Source of the DNA: Alphaproteobacteria bacterium
GTDB taxonomy: Bacteria > Pseudomonadota > Alphaproteobacteria > Puniceispirillales > Puniceispirillaceae
Direction: 5' to 3'
Length of the DNA stretch: 64,000 bases
Assembly: GCA_009920665.1 (NCBI GenBank)
Contig: RFZL01000002.1
Coordinates: 47,757 to 111,756 of the forward strand
The position numbers and the translations under genes are program-made. Positions 18,632 through 30,036 of this stretch are shown in pieces (within the stretch, counting starts at the first letter, position 1; the number at the start of each line of letters is the position of its first letter). The notes under the pieces are model-generated. The model ran no database searches. It worked only from the letters and a program-made list of their open reading frames with translations, and had not been told where the DNA came from.

Positions 18632-19213
18632 TCAAGTATCCTCGGCCTTGCCGGTACCCTGCACCGGAAAGAATGTATAGGACAAGATGATTTCGCCGAC
18701 ATCACTTGTATTGCTGTCGGCGACGATCTCCGGATCGATGTAGAAACGCACCGGCATCAGCACCGACTCGCCCGGCTGCAGCGTCTGCTCGATAAAGCAG
18801 AAGCAATCGATCTTCATGAAATGCGGTCCAGCCTTGACTGGCGTAACATTATAGGTCGAGGTGCCGGTCGACGGCGCGTCGCCAAGATTCGTCGCGCGGT
18901 AATTGATCACCACCTCTTCACCCGGATTCAGCGTCACCGGCGCATCAACAGCCTCGAAGCGCCAGTTCAGGTCGCGGCTTATATTGGCATCAAAGCGCAC
19001 CTTCACCGGATGGTCCGGCACCACGGTCTCGGCCTGTGCCAGCGCTACCTGCGTCGTGCCACCATAGCCGGTCACCTGACAGAAAAGCTGATACAGCGGC
19101 ACCGAGGCATAGGCAAGGCCGACCATGCCACTGACGACAATCGCCAGAATAACCAGCAACCGGCGGTTGCCATCCTGCGGCGGTGCGGCGGGGGTGATGG
19201 CCGGGCCGTTCAT
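18632..19213 (-). CDS. ctaG: Cytochrome c oxidase assembly protein CtaG (Cox11)
   Basis: A 193-residue Cox11-type copper chaperone. It has one N-terminal membrane helix (LLVILAIVVSGMVGLAYASV) ending in PLYQLFCQVTGYGG, then a periplasmic immunoglobulin-like domain. The copper site KIDCFCF with the two cysteines is present. It delivers copper to the CuB site of subunit I. ATG 19213 was chosen because it overlaps the upstream small gene stop by ATGA. An in-frame start 48 bases upstream would run through that gene. Confidence 0.95.
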   Translation of the reverse strand: MNGPAITPAAPPQDGNRRLLVILAIVVSGMVGLAYASVPLYQLFCQVTGYGGTTQVALAQAETVVPDHPVKVRFDANISRDLNWRFEAVDAPVTLNPGEEVVINYRATNLGDAPSTGTSTYNVTPVKAGPHFMKIDCFCFIEQTLQPGESVLMPVRFYIDPEIVADSNTSDVGEIILSYTFFPVQGTGKAEDT

Positions 19214-19353
19214 CCGGCACCTCCCATCCTGACAATGGTCAGCACGAAAAACAGCACGCAAAGCCCGGCAATGGCGCCAAGCAGCGCGCGGTTACGGGTA
19301 CGGCGCATCTGCACCATCTCGTCCGCGGTTCTAGGTTGCTGCCGTTCAGCCAT
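19210..19353 (-). CDS. Small CoxF-like membrane protein
   Basis: A 47-residue open frame exactly fills the space between ctaB and ctaG. The N-terminal half is polar and charged (MVQMRRTRNRALL). A single membrane helix follows (GAIAGLCVLFFVLTIV), then a short Gly-rich tail. The start overlaps the ctaB stop by one base (TAATG) and the stop overlaps the ctaG start (ATGA). Alphaproteobacteria often carry such a small gene, called coxF or annotated as hypothetical, at this spot. The position and build agree, but the function is unknown. Short-gene finders can miss it. Confidence 0.8.
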   Translation of the reverse strand: MAERQQPRTADEMVQMRRTRNRALLGAIAGLCVLFFVLTIVRMGGAG

Positions 19354-20285
19354 TACAGCACCGCCAGGACGCCGCTCGTGACCAGAAGTCGGTCAATGAC
19401 CAGACCAAGGAAGAGCAGGAACAGATAGAGGATCGAAAAGGCGAAAAGACGCTTTGCCGCGGCATCGTCAGGCTGCCGGTACAACACCCATGACAGGCGG
19501 ATGAAATTGAGACCAAGCGCCGCGACGACAACGCCATATGCCATCGAGGTCATGCCGATGACGGCCGGGGCCAGCGCCAGCGGGGCCAGAAGAACAGCGT
19601 AGATCAGGATCTGTCGGCGGGTTTCCGTCTCGCCGGCAACCACCGGCATCATCGGTACATTGGCGCGCAGATAATCATCATTGCGGAACAGCGCCAGCGC
19701 CCAGAAATGCGGCGGCGTCCACATGAAGATGACAGCAAACAGGATCAGCGGTTCAACCGACAGCCCACCGGTCACGGCGGCCCAGCCGATCACCGGCGGC
19801 AGCGCACCGGCAGCCCCGCCAATGACGATATTCTGCGGCGTGCTGCGCTTCAGCCAGATGGTGTAGACAACACCATAGAAGAAAATCGTGAAGGCAAGCA
19901 GGCCGGCGGCAAGCCAGTTCGAGGCCAGCCCCAGCAGCAGCACCGAAAGTGTCGAGATGACAAGCCCGAAGCTCAGCGCCTCGGCAGGCTCCACCGCGCC
20001 CGAGGGCACCGGCCGGCCGCGCGTGCGTTCCATCACCGCGTCGATGTCACGGTCATACCACTGGTTGATCGCCCCGGATGCACCGGCGCCGGCGGCAATG
20101 GCGAACAGCGAGATGACGAACAGCAGCGGGTGCATGTCGGCGGGGGCCAGAAACATCCCCACAAAGCCGGTGAAGATGACAAGGCTCATCACCCGTGGCT
20201 TCAGAAGCTGCCAGAAATCAGCGACCGACGGGCCATAAAGCCCGTCGGTCGTCGCGTTTGCGTTCTGGTTAGATGTAAGTGCCAT
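19353..20285 (-). CDS. ctaB: Protoheme IX farnesyltransferase
   Basis: A 310-residue UbiA-superfamily membrane enzyme that farnesylates heme b to heme o, the first step to heme a for the oxidase. The prenyl-diphosphate aspartate motifs are [16 protein letters not shown] and the cytoplasmic loop [14 protein letters not shown]. About eight to nine helices are visible. The gene lies between ctaD (38-bp gap) and the small coxF-like gene, which it overlaps by one base. Confidence 0.96.
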   Translation of the reverse strand: MALTSNQNANATTDGLYGPSVADFWQLLKPRVMSLVIFTGFVGMFLAPADMHPLLFVISLFAIAAGAGASGAINQWYDRDIDAVMERTRGRPVPSGAVEPAEALSFGLVISTLSVLLLGLASNWLAAGLLAFTIFFYGVVYTIWLKRSTPQNIVIGGAAGALPPVIGWAAVTGGLSVEPLILFAVIFMWTPPHFWALALFRNDDYLRANVPMMPVVAGETETRRQILIYAVLLAPLALAPAVIGMTSMAYGVVVAALGLNFIRLSWVLYRQPDDAAAKRLFAFSILYLFLLFLGLVIDRLLVTSGVLAVL

Positions 20286-20323
20286 CGGCTCCAGCCAGAT
20301 AGGGTTGATCGGTCACAGCGGCC

Positions 20324-22835
<2,512 letters not shown>

Positions 22836-23178
22836 GGATATCTCCCCCAGATAAAGCGCTTGATCGGAGTTGGCCGGCCAGACAAAAGGACACCGTGCGG
22901 CCGACTTTTGATCAAGCCGTTGATAGACCGATTCGACGAAATTTGAAAGCCCTGTGCGGCAGCCTGTCGCTATAAATGCGAAATTTTTTATACGTCGGCC
23001 AATCGGCGCTTTCCGCAGACCACGCCGCGCCCCTCCGGCGCGTGTCATGACGCTTGAAATCCACTGGCCAGAGCCCCATTCTCTCGGGGTACCAGCACGC
23101 CTTTTCGCACGCCGGAACATCGCCGTCGGGGCAGCCCGAAAACACCGCATGCCGAGAAGGCAAGGCCGAGGAGACACC
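22836..23178. promoter_or_regulatory. Divergent intergenic region, ctaC / tldD
   Basis: This 343-bp gap must hold the promoters for the oxidase operon (leftward) and tldD (rightward). It contains an AT-rich block at about 22970-23000 with TATAAA and TTTTTTATA, unlike the GC-rich surroundings. I could not pair this with convincing -35 elements. The 100 bp before tldD are GC-rich with small inverted repeats, and GAGGAGA precedes its ATG. I see no gene in the gap. Confidence 0.5.
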
Positions 23179-24618
23179 ATGGACCATTTGCACACCACAG
23201 ACGCGATCTTTTTTGACAATACCGCGCTTGACCGCGACCGCGCCGAGGCCATCGTGCGCGACGCGCTTGTCGATGCCGATGACGGCGAATTGTTCCTCGA
23301 GATGCGGCATTCCGAAATGCTGGCCTTCGATGACGGCCGGCTGAAGGCGGCCAGCTATGACCAGACAAGCGGCTTTGGCCTGCGCGCCATCGCCGGTGAG
23401 GCACATGGCTATGCGCATGCCGGCGAGCTGAGCGAGGCCGCGCTGAGGCGCGCCGCCGACAGCGTGTCCGCCGTTACCCGTGGCCATACAGGGACACATG
23501 CCGCACCCCCGATATCGGCAAGCAACCGGCCGCTCTATAGCGATGGCAACCCGCTATCCGGCACGCCGTTCGAGGACAAGGTCGCCCTATTGCAGGAGAT
23601 CGACGCCTTTGCCCGCGCCGCCGACCCGCGTGTTGTCCAGGTCAGCGCGTCGCTCGCCGGGTCATGGCAGGCGGTCCAGATCATCCGCGCCGACGGGCAT
23701 CGCGCCGCCGACATCAGGCCGCTTGTCAGGCTGAATGTCTCGGTTGTGGTGGCACAGGATGGCCGCATGGAATCGGGCTCGTCGGGCGCCGGTGGCCGGG
23801 TGATGTTCGACAGCTACATGACCCCCGAAATCTGGCAGTCACAGGTCCGTGAGGCGCTGCGAATCGCGACGCTGAACCTTGCTTCGGTTGCAACACCGGC
23901 CGGCGAGATGGAGGTTGTTCTCGGTGCCGGCTGGCCCGGCGTGATGCTTCATGAGGCGGTTGGCCACGGGCTGGAAGGCGATTTCAACCGCAAGGGCACC
24001 TCGATCTTCAGCGGCCGTGTCGGCGAACAGGTCGCCGCCAAGGATGTGACTGTCATTGATGACGGCACCATGCAGGACCGGCGCGGGTCGATCACCATTG
24101 ATGACGAAGGCACGCAGTCGCGCCGCAATGTGCTGATCGAGAACGGCATCCTTCGTGGCTATATGCAGGACCGCCAGAACGCCCGCCTGATGGGGGTAGA
24201 AGCCACCGGCAACGGCCGCCGGCAATCGCATGAGCACGCCCCGATGCCCCGTATGACAAACACATTCATGGAAAATGGTCCGCATGACCCGGACGAGATC
24301 GTCGCCTCGATGAAGAAGGGGATCTATGCGGTCAATTTCGGTGGCGGGCAGGTCGACATCACCTCCGGCAAGTTCGTTTTCGCCGCGTCCGAGGCCTATC
24401 TGGTGGAGAATGGCAGAATCGGCGCGCCGGTAAAGGGCGCCACCCTGATCGGCAACGGCCCCGACGCGATGTCGAAGATCAGCATGGTCGGCAATGACAT
24501 GGCGCTTGATGACGGGGTCGGCACCTGCGGCAAGGCCGGGCAGAGCGTCCCGGTCGGCGTTGGCCAACCAACCGTGAAGATGGGCGGCATCACCGTCGGC
24601 GGTACGGAAGCCGCCTAG
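23179..24618 (+). CDS. tldD: Metalloprotease TldD
   Basis: A 479-residue TldD, the active zinc-protease half of the TldD/TldE heterodimer. The metal motif HEAVGH is in GVMLHEAVGHGLEGDFN and the flanking family blocks are intact. The heterodimer degrades unfolded peptides and matures some ribosomal peptides. The partner PmbA/TldE is encoded at 31096-32433 on the same strand but 6.5 kb away. ATG 23179 has GAGGAGA upstream. The tldD-ctaC divergent pairing is common in alphaproteobacteria. Confidence 0.95.
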   Translation: MDHLHTTDAIFFDNTALDRDRAEAIVRDALVDADDGELFLEMRHSEMLAFDDGRLKAASYDQTSGFGLRAIAGEAHGYAHAGELSEAALRRAADSVSAVTRGHTGTHAAPPISASNRPLYSDGNPLSGTPFEDKVALLQEIDAFARAADPRVVQVSASLAGSWQAVQIIRADGHRAADIRPLVRLNVSVVVAQDGRMESGSSGAGGRVMFDSYMTPEIWQSQVREALRIATLNLASVATPAGEMEVVLGAGWPGVMLHEAVGHGLEGDFNRKGTSIFSGRVGEQVAAKDVTVIDDGTMQDRRGSITIDDEGTQSRRNVLIENGILRGYMQDRQNARLMGVEATGNGRRQSHEHAPMPRMTNTFMENGPHDPDEIVASMKKGIYAVNFGGGQVDITSGKFVFAASEAYLVENGRIGAPVKGATLIGNGPDAMSKISMVGNDMALDDGVGTCGKAGQSVPVGVGQPTVKMGGITVGGTEAA

Positions 24619-24649
24619 AGCAGGCCGCCTGAATGACGCGCCCGGCGGG

Positions 24650-25861
24650 TCATCTGTCGTCCGCTGGCCCCTCAACTGGCCCCTCAACTGGCCTGACAAG
24701 GAATGGCAGGATGGCCAGCATGGCGAACATGACCAGCGCACCAAAGCTGAACGGGTACGATGTGCCGCCAAGGTCATAGAGCGGCCCGGCAACAACAAGG
24801 CCGATCACCTGCCCGAGCGAGCCGAACCCCTGGACAACGCCAAGCGAGCCGCCACGCGAGGACCGGCCCGCCACTTTGCTGGCAATGCTGCTCAGCGCCG
24901 GTGAGGCGACGGCGAACCCGAAACAGATCGCGGTCGTGGCGAGCAGTGTCTGCACAAGCGGCCAGGCATTGCCCGGCAGCAGCCCCGCCACCGCCAGCAC
25001 GGTCAGGATCTGGCCACTTGCCAGCAACACGCCGCCAAGCCCCATCGCACCGATCTCGCCGAACCTGACGACGATGTGGCGGATCAGCACCGCCTGCACA
25101 ATGACAATGCAGACGCCGATATAGGTGAAAAGCCAGCCGGTTTCACGGGCACCGAACCCGAGATAGTCACGTAGCACCAGGACAAAGGATGCCTCGACCT
25201 GGGCAAAGGCGAGATTGAGCACCAGCGCCACCGCAGCATAGAGCGCCAGCGGCGAGCGGACCAGCACCGCCATCCGTGCGATCAGCCCGGCCCTTTCATC
25301 ATCCGGCACGATCCGCCCGTCCGGCGGTGCTTTCAGGCGCGTGGTGAGGACCAGCGCCAGCAGCGAAAACCCGGCCGCGAGAAGAAATGGCGTCTGGTGA
25401 AGCGGGCCGCTGCCGATATTGCTGAGCAACCCGCCAAGCGCCGGCCCGGCAACAAAACCAACACCGATGGCGGCGCCGAGCAATCCCATATACTGGGCGC
25501 GTTTCTCGTCTGTCGTACGGTCGGCGATCATCGCCTGGATGACGCCGGTATTGCCCGAGGCGAACCCGGCAATGATCCGGGCGGCGAACATCGACAGGAT
25601 ATCGCTCGACATTGCGAACCACAGATGCGCCACCGCGCTGATCGCCAGCGAGAGAAACAGCACCCGCCGGCGGCCATAATGGTCCGACAGTCTGCCGAGG
25701 ATCGGATTGGCCACGAACATCGCCAGCGCGAACGAGGCCAGAAGCATCGTCATCACACTTGCCGGCAGGCCAAGCATCTCGATCACGGTATAGGGAAGGA
25801 CCGGAATGAGGGCGCCAACGCCAATGAAATTTATTCCCACGATGAGCAGGAGTACCGGCAT
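24650..25861 (-). CDS. MFS transporter, TCR/Tet-like
   Basis: A 403-residue, twelve-helix major facilitator protein. The loop 2-3 motif GRLSDHYGRRRVLFLSL and the helix 5 motif GFVAGPALGGLLSNIG match the drug:proton antiporter group that includes TetA-type exporters. The substrate cannot be read from the sequence. AAGG precedes ATG 25861. The C-terminus has a short duplicated VEGP unit (24665-24688). It is convergent with tldD, with a 31-bp gap, and 69 bp lie between it and gshA. Confidence 0.85.
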   Translation of the reverse strand: MPVLLLIVGINFIGVGALIPVLPYTVIEMLGLPASVMTMLLASFALAMFVANPILGRLSDHYGRRRVLFLSLAISAVAHLWFAMSSDILSMFAARIIAGFASGNTGVIQAMIADRTTDEKRAQYMGLLGAAIGVGFVAGPALGGLLSNIGSGPLHQTPFLLAAGFSLLALVLTTRLKAPPDGRIVPDDERAGLIARMAVLVRSPLALYAAVALVLNLAFAQVEASFVLVLRDYLGFGARETGWLFTYIGVCIVIVQAVLIRHIVVRFGEIGAMGLGGVLLASGQILTVLAVAGLLPGNAWPLVQTLLATTAICFGFAVASPALSSIASKVAGRSSRGGSLGVVQGFGSLGQVIGLVVAGPLYDLGGTSYPFSFGALVMFAMLAILPFLVRPVEGPVEGPADDR

Positions 25862-25930
25862 CCTTGCCCCTTTACGATCCAGCGCGCCCGTTTGTGGTCA
25901 CGATCCCCGTATGTCGGGGGTGGCCATACA

Positions 25931-27301
25931 TCATGAATATCTTTCGGCTTCGAAAATCCGCGCGAGATCGCCATCCCATGAATCGCGATACAGCCGCAGC
26001 AGCCGTTCGGCCGGCGTCTCGCCGCTCGCCAGCGCGTTGCGGAGCGGCGCCAGATATCCGGTCTCGTCACCACCGCTGTCATCAATGCGGGCGCGGCGTC
26101 GCAGGCCCGCCGATGCCAGCTCGACAAGCCTTGCCGCCAAGTCATGAACATCACGGCCACCAAGCTGGCCACGAAGTCCGTCCCGCGCCACCGACAGCCG
26201 CGCCGCCATCACATCATCGGCACCTAGCGGGGCGGCCAGCGCTGTCGCTTCTTCAAGAGCCTCTTCATCATAGAGGAGACCGACCCAGAAGGCCGGCAAG
26301 GCGCAGATATTGCCCCAGGCACCGCCATCGGCACCGCGCATCTCGAGAAACCGCTTCAGCCGCACCTCGGGAAAGGCGGTGGTGATATGATCCTGGAAAT
26401 CGGCCATGCTTGGCATCTGGCCCTCAAATCCGGTCAGCATGCCATCCATGAAATCACGGAATGAGCGGCCGGCGACATCGATGTAATCATCGCCGCGATG
26501 CAGGAAATACATCGGCACATCAAGGATATAGTCAATCCACTGTTCATAGCCGAAATAGTCGTCGAAGACACATGTCGGCACGCCGCTACGGGCGGCATCG
26601 GTATCGGTCCAGGCCTGTGCCCGCGTCGACAGCCAGCCCGATGGCGCGCCATCCTTGAAGGGCGAGTTCGCGAACAGCGCGGTCGCCACCGGCTGCAGCG
26701 CCAGCGAGGTGCGGAATTTCTGCCGCATATCGGCCTCGTCGGAAAAATCGAGATTCACCTGCACCGTGCAGGTGCGCAGCATCATGTCGAGGCCAAGCGT
26801 GCCGACCTTCGGCATATGCCGGCTCATGATGCGGTACCGCCCCTTCGGCATGAAGCCGATATCCTCGCGCCGCGCCGTCGGGTGATAGCCGATGCCGAGC
26901 ATACCGATATCAAGTGGCGCCGCCGCCGCCTGCATATGGCGCAGATGACGGCCGGTCTCGTTACAGGTCTGGTGAATGTCATCGAGCGGCGCGCCGGACA
27001 ATTCAAGCTGGCCGCCAGGCTCCAGCGTCACCGCACCCCCGTCGGAATCGATGATACCGATGATATTGCCCTTTTCCATGATCGGTTCGGCACCCGGTCC
27101 AAGCTCGGTCAACAGCCGCCCGAGCAGCGCGCCGATGCCGGCCTCGCCCTCATAGGCGACCGGTGCCAGATCATGCCTGTGGAACAGGAATTTTTCGTGT
27201 TCGGTGCCGATCTTCTGTTCGCCGACGGGGGTTTCGCCGTCGGCAATCCAGGCGATCATCTGCCCGACATCTACGGGTTCGTCGTGGTGGTCATGCGTCA
27301 A
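25931..27301 (-). CDS. gshA: Glutamate-cysteine ligase, plant/alphaproteobacterial type
   Basis: A 456-residue enzyme of the plant-type GCS2 family, the first step of glutathione synthesis. The family start IGTEHEKFLF appears at about residue 31. Further blocks are LEPGGQLELSGAPL, MPKGRYRIM and RTCTVQVNLDFSDEADM. The start is TTG 27301, with no in-frame ATG upstream. An internal ATG 42 bases later would also leave the family core intact. A hairpin lies in its leader. rsmE is upstream on the same strand. Confidence 0.93.
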   Translation of the reverse strand: MTHDHHDEPVDVGQMIAWIADGETPVGEQKIGTEHEKFLFHRHDLAPVAYEGEAGIGALLGRLLTELGPGAEPIMEKGNIIGIIDSDGGAVTLEPGGQLELSGAPLDDIHQTCNETGRHLRHMQAAAAPLDIGMLGIGYHPTARREDIGFMPKGRYRIMSRHMPKVGTLGLDMMLRTCTVQVNLDFSDEADMRQKFRTSLALQPVATALFANSPFKDGAPSGWLSTRAQAWTDTDAARSGVPTCVFDDYFGYEQWIDYILDVPMYFLHRGDDYIDVAGRSFRDFMDGMLTGFEGQMPSMADFQDHITTAFPEVRLKRFLEMRGADGGAWGNICALPAFWVGLLYDEEALEEATALAAPLGADDVMAARLSVARDGLRGQLGGRDVHDLAARLVELASAGLRRRARIDDSGGDETGYLAPLRNALASGETPAERLLRLYRDSWDGDLARIFEAERYS

Positions 27302-27321
27302 GGCGGTTACATTCCCTGCGT

Positions 27322-27351
27322 GACGCCCCGCAAATTGCGGCCCGGGGCGTC
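27322..27351 (-). promoter_or_regulatory. Hairpin in the gshA leader
   Basis: An 8-bp perfect inverted repeat (GACGCCCC at 27322-27329 with GGGGCGTC at 27344-27351) encloses a 14-base loop that can pair further. It lies 20-50 bp upstream of the gshA start, after the rsmE stop. No T-run follows on the reverse strand, so a terminator is unlikely. A role in translation control is only a possibility. Confidence 0.35.
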
Positions 27352-27397
27352 GGACTGATGGTGGGGGGCCGGCCGGGCCGGTTCGGGATGCCCGGCA

Positions 27398-28147
27398 TCA
27401 GGTCCAGTCTCCACACACCGATTGAAAACAGGCAAGGGCCGCAATGGCCGCCGTATCGGCGCGCAATATGCGCGGCCCGAGCGAAAGTTTCAAACTATTT
27501 TGACGGCCCGAGATCATCATCCGTTCATCCTCGGAAAACCCGCCTTCCGGGCCGATGACAATCGCCGCCTTCGCGACCGGTGCCGCTTCCGTCAGCACGC
27601 GAACGGCATTCATCTCGCCAGCCCCGGCGCTGGTTTCGTCGCAAAAAATGATATGACGGTCCGCCTCGCAGGCATCAAGTGCCGCGGCAAGCCCGGTAAA
27701 GGGCATGATCTCGGCGATATCCAGCCTTTCAGTCTGTTCGGCCGCCTCGATGGCGTTGGCCAGCATGCGCTCATCATTCACCCGAGACACCTGGCAATGA
27801 TCGGTGCGGACCGGCCAGATGCGGCTGCATCCCATCTCGGACGCCTTCTGCGCGATGAAATCAAGCCGTGCCTTCTTCACCGGTGCGAACAGCAGCCACA
27901 GGTCCGGGCTCGATGCCTGCCGGCGCGTCTCCTGCCGCACCATGAGCTCGCAATCGCGCCGTCCCCCACGTTTTACCTCGGCCTGCCATTCACCGTCACG
28001 GCCATTGAAGACCAGCACGGAATCACCATCGCGGCAGCGCATCACATTCAGCAGATAATGCTGCTGCTCGCGTGACGGCTGGAAAGAGGTACCGGCGGCA
28101 AGTTCGTCGGGGACGAACAATCGGGCCCTGGCGGCTGGTGCGTTCAT
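27398..28147 (-). CDS. rsmE: 16S rRNA m3U1498 methyltransferase
   Basis: A 249-residue SPOUT methyltransferase of the RsmE family, which methylates U1498 of 16S rRNA. An N-terminal PUA-like part (RLFVPDELAAG) leads to the SPOUT knot with IGPEGGFSEDE and LSLGPRILRADTA, the SAM-binding blocks. ATG 28147 gives the usual start just before RLFV, and an ATG three codons upstream is equally possible. It precedes gshA on the same strand, a pairing seen in other alphaproteobacteria, and is divergent from ubiA. Confidence 0.94.
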   Translation of the reverse strand: MNAPAARARLFVPDELAAGTSFQPSREQQHYLLNVMRCRDGDSVLVFNGRDGEWQAEVKRGGRRDCELMVRQETRRQASSPDLWLLFAPVKKARLDFIAQKASEMGCSRIWPVRTDHCQVSRVNDERMLANAIEAAEQTERLDIAEIMPFTGLAAALDACEADRHIIFCDETSAGAGEMNAVRVLTEAAPVAKAAIVIGPEGGFSEDERMMISGRQNSLKLSLGPRILRADTAAIAALACFQSVCGDWT

Positions 28148-28244
28148 TTGACACATTTAGGGCCGCGAGCGCTGCTTTACAAGCCGGCCGCCACCATGCT
28201 GGCCGGCTATGCGCAACCGTTAAACTGCGCTAAGGATGATACCT

Positions 28245-29210
28245 ATGAAGGACAGGATCACTCCGGCACCGCACGGCGATAACGCGCCCCGCCACCGGCA
28301 CACCGACATCGATCCGCGTGGATGGTGGCGACGCCTGCCGCGCCACCTTCATCCCTTTATTCTGGTGGCGCGTTTCGACCGGCCCATCGGGTGGTGGCTG
28401 CTGCTGTCGCCGGGGTGGTGGATCATCCCGGCTGCCACCTCCGACACCGGCCGGATGGTCGAACTGATGCTGCTGTTTCTCGTCGGCGCGGTGACGACGC
28501 GCGCCGCCGGCTGCGTGATCAACGATCTGTGGGACCGGCGGCTTGACCGGCGCGTCGAGCGCACCTCTGGCCGGCCGCTTGCCGCCGGCACCATGGGGGT
28601 TGGCACCGCACTGGCGTTTCTGGCCGTGCTGGGGCTGATCGGGCTTGCTGTATTGGTGCGGCTTCCCGGCGCCGCCATCATCACCGGCATTGCCGCACTT
28701 CCCCTTGTCATCCTGTATCCGCTCGCCAAGCGCGTGACCTGGTGGCCGCAGGCCGTTCTCGGCCTGACCTTTTCCTGGGGCGTGCCGCTTGGCTGGGCGG
28801 CGGCGGGCATGGGGTCGACACCCGCCTTGCCGCCACCGGCCCTGCTGGCAATCTATCTTGGCAGCGTTGCCTGGGTGTTCGGCTATGACACGATCTATGC
28901 GGTTCAGGATATGGCGGATGACCGCACTGTCGGGGTCAAATCCTCGGCATTGGGGCTTGGCAGGCACCTTCAGGCCGGCGTGTCGGCAGCCTATGCCGTC
29001 GCCATTCTCGGGCTTGGTTGCGGCTTCTGGCTGCTGATCGGACCGGGGCCATGGCTTGCCGGGCTGGCCTTGATGGCGATTCATCTGCGCTGGCAGCTGC
29101 GTCGTCTGCGGGTGGATGATCCGGCCGGCGCGCTGCGACTGTTCCAGTCAAACCGGGATGCCGGGCTGATCCTGACCGCCGGAATGGTGCTGACACATCT
29201 GGCCGGCTAG
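28245..29210 (+). CDS. ubiA: 4-hydroxybenzoate octaprenyltransferase
   Basis: A 321-residue UbiA membrane prenyltransferase that joins a polyprenyl chain to 4-hydroxybenzoate in ubiquinone synthesis. The two aspartate motifs are NDLWDRRLDRRVERT and YAVQDMADD, and about eight helices are visible. ATG 28245 has AAGGA 8 bases upstream. An ATG 9 bases earlier overlaps that site and is less likely. The gene is divergent from rsmE and convergent with the GGCT-like gene, only 3 bp apart. Confidence 0.94.
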   Translation: MKDRITPAPHGDNAPRHRHTDIDPRGWWRRLPRHLHPFILVARFDRPIGWWLLLSPGWWIIPAATSDTGRMVELMLLFLVGAVTTRAAGCVINDLWDRRLDRRVERTSGRPLAAGTMGVGTALAFLAVLGLIGLAVLVRLPGAAIITGIAALPLVILYPLAKRVTWWPQAVLGLTFSWGVPLGWAAAGMGSTPALPPPALLAIYLGSVAWVFGYDTIYAVQDMADDRTVGVKSSALGLGRHLQAGVSAAYAVAILGLGCGFWLLIGPGPWLAGLALMAIHLRWQLRRLRVDDPAGALRLFQSNRDAGLILTAGMVLTHLAG

Positions 29211-29213
29211 CCC

Positions 29214-30026
29214 CTAGAGGAAGGCGGCAATATCGTCCGCATCAACCGTCTGTACCTTCCACGGCCCGTCAGCGCTGATGGCCCGCCCGCGAAGATGCTC
29301 GTTGACAGCAAGGCGGCAGGATCTGTCATCTGTCACCCGGGCGATGAACCTGTCGCGATCCGTTCCCAGATCAAGATCCGGATCGACACCGGCAACAAAG
29401 GCCTGCACCAGCGCCGCCGCCGAATCCTGCGCCAGTGTCGGCAATTGTCGGTTACGGGCGGGAATGCGGCTGAGCCCGCCGGGCTGACCACCGCCAAGAT
29501 CAAGAACGCCGCTTCGCGCGCTGTAGCCAAAGACCGGCTGCGACGGCGCGACAATATCCCCACCGGCGCTCGGCACCGGAAGATGCGTCACCGTACCGGT
29601 CAGCATCCGTACATAATCATAGGCAACGCCAATCGCCTCGGTACGGTGCATGATCGCCAGCTGCGCCGCGTCAAGCCAGGCGACATTCAACATCACATCG
29701 GTGCCGCGCGACGGAAAGGCGGTGCATGACACCGCGCCATAATAGCTGACGGTGGCGGCGTGAACGATGTCGCAATCATGAAGGATGGCCGGCGTCACCG
29801 GCACGATGGCATCGTCGCCGAACTTGCGGCGAAGCTGCACCGGAGCGCGGTTCGAGCCAACCGACAACACCGCCGTGCGGCCGCCAAGCAGCGCCGGATC
29901 ATCAAGCGCGGTCAGCCGGCCCGCCCTCAGGACAAAAGCCCCCTCGGGTGCGGCGTAAGGATAGTCGATGGCGCGCTGCGCCTCGGACTGCGCGGCAAGG
30001 TAGGTATGATCCAGCGGCGCGGTCAC
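29214..30026 (-). CDS. Unknown protein, possible gamma-glutamylcyclotransferase fold
   Basis: A 270-residue soluble protein I do not firmly recognise. An early segment AVLSVGSNRAPVQLRRKF resembles the GSN substrate loop at the start of the gamma-glutamylcyclotransferase fold. YYGAVSCTAFPS and AWLDAAQLAIMHRTEA follow, which also fit that fold loosely. The start is GTG 30026, with GGAGG six bases upstream and a 10-bp gap after the argC stop. A longer frame would overlap argC. It is probably co-transcribed with argC. Catalytic activity is unproven. Confidence 0.55.
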   Translation of the reverse strand: MTAPLDHTYLAAQSEAQRAIDYPYAAPEGAFVLRAGRLTALDDPALLGGRTAVLSVGSNRAPVQLRRKFGDDAIVPVTPAILHDCDIVHAATVSYYGAVSCTAFPSRGTDVMLNVAWLDAAQLAIMHRTEAIGVAYDYVRMLTGTVTHLPVPSAGGDIVAPSQPVFGYSARSGVLDLGGGQPGGLSRIPARNRQLPTLAQDSAAALVQAFVAGVDPDLDLGTDRDRFIARVTDDRSCRLAVNEHLRGRAISADGPWKVQTVDADDIAAFL

Positions 30027-30036
30027 GGTGCCTCCG

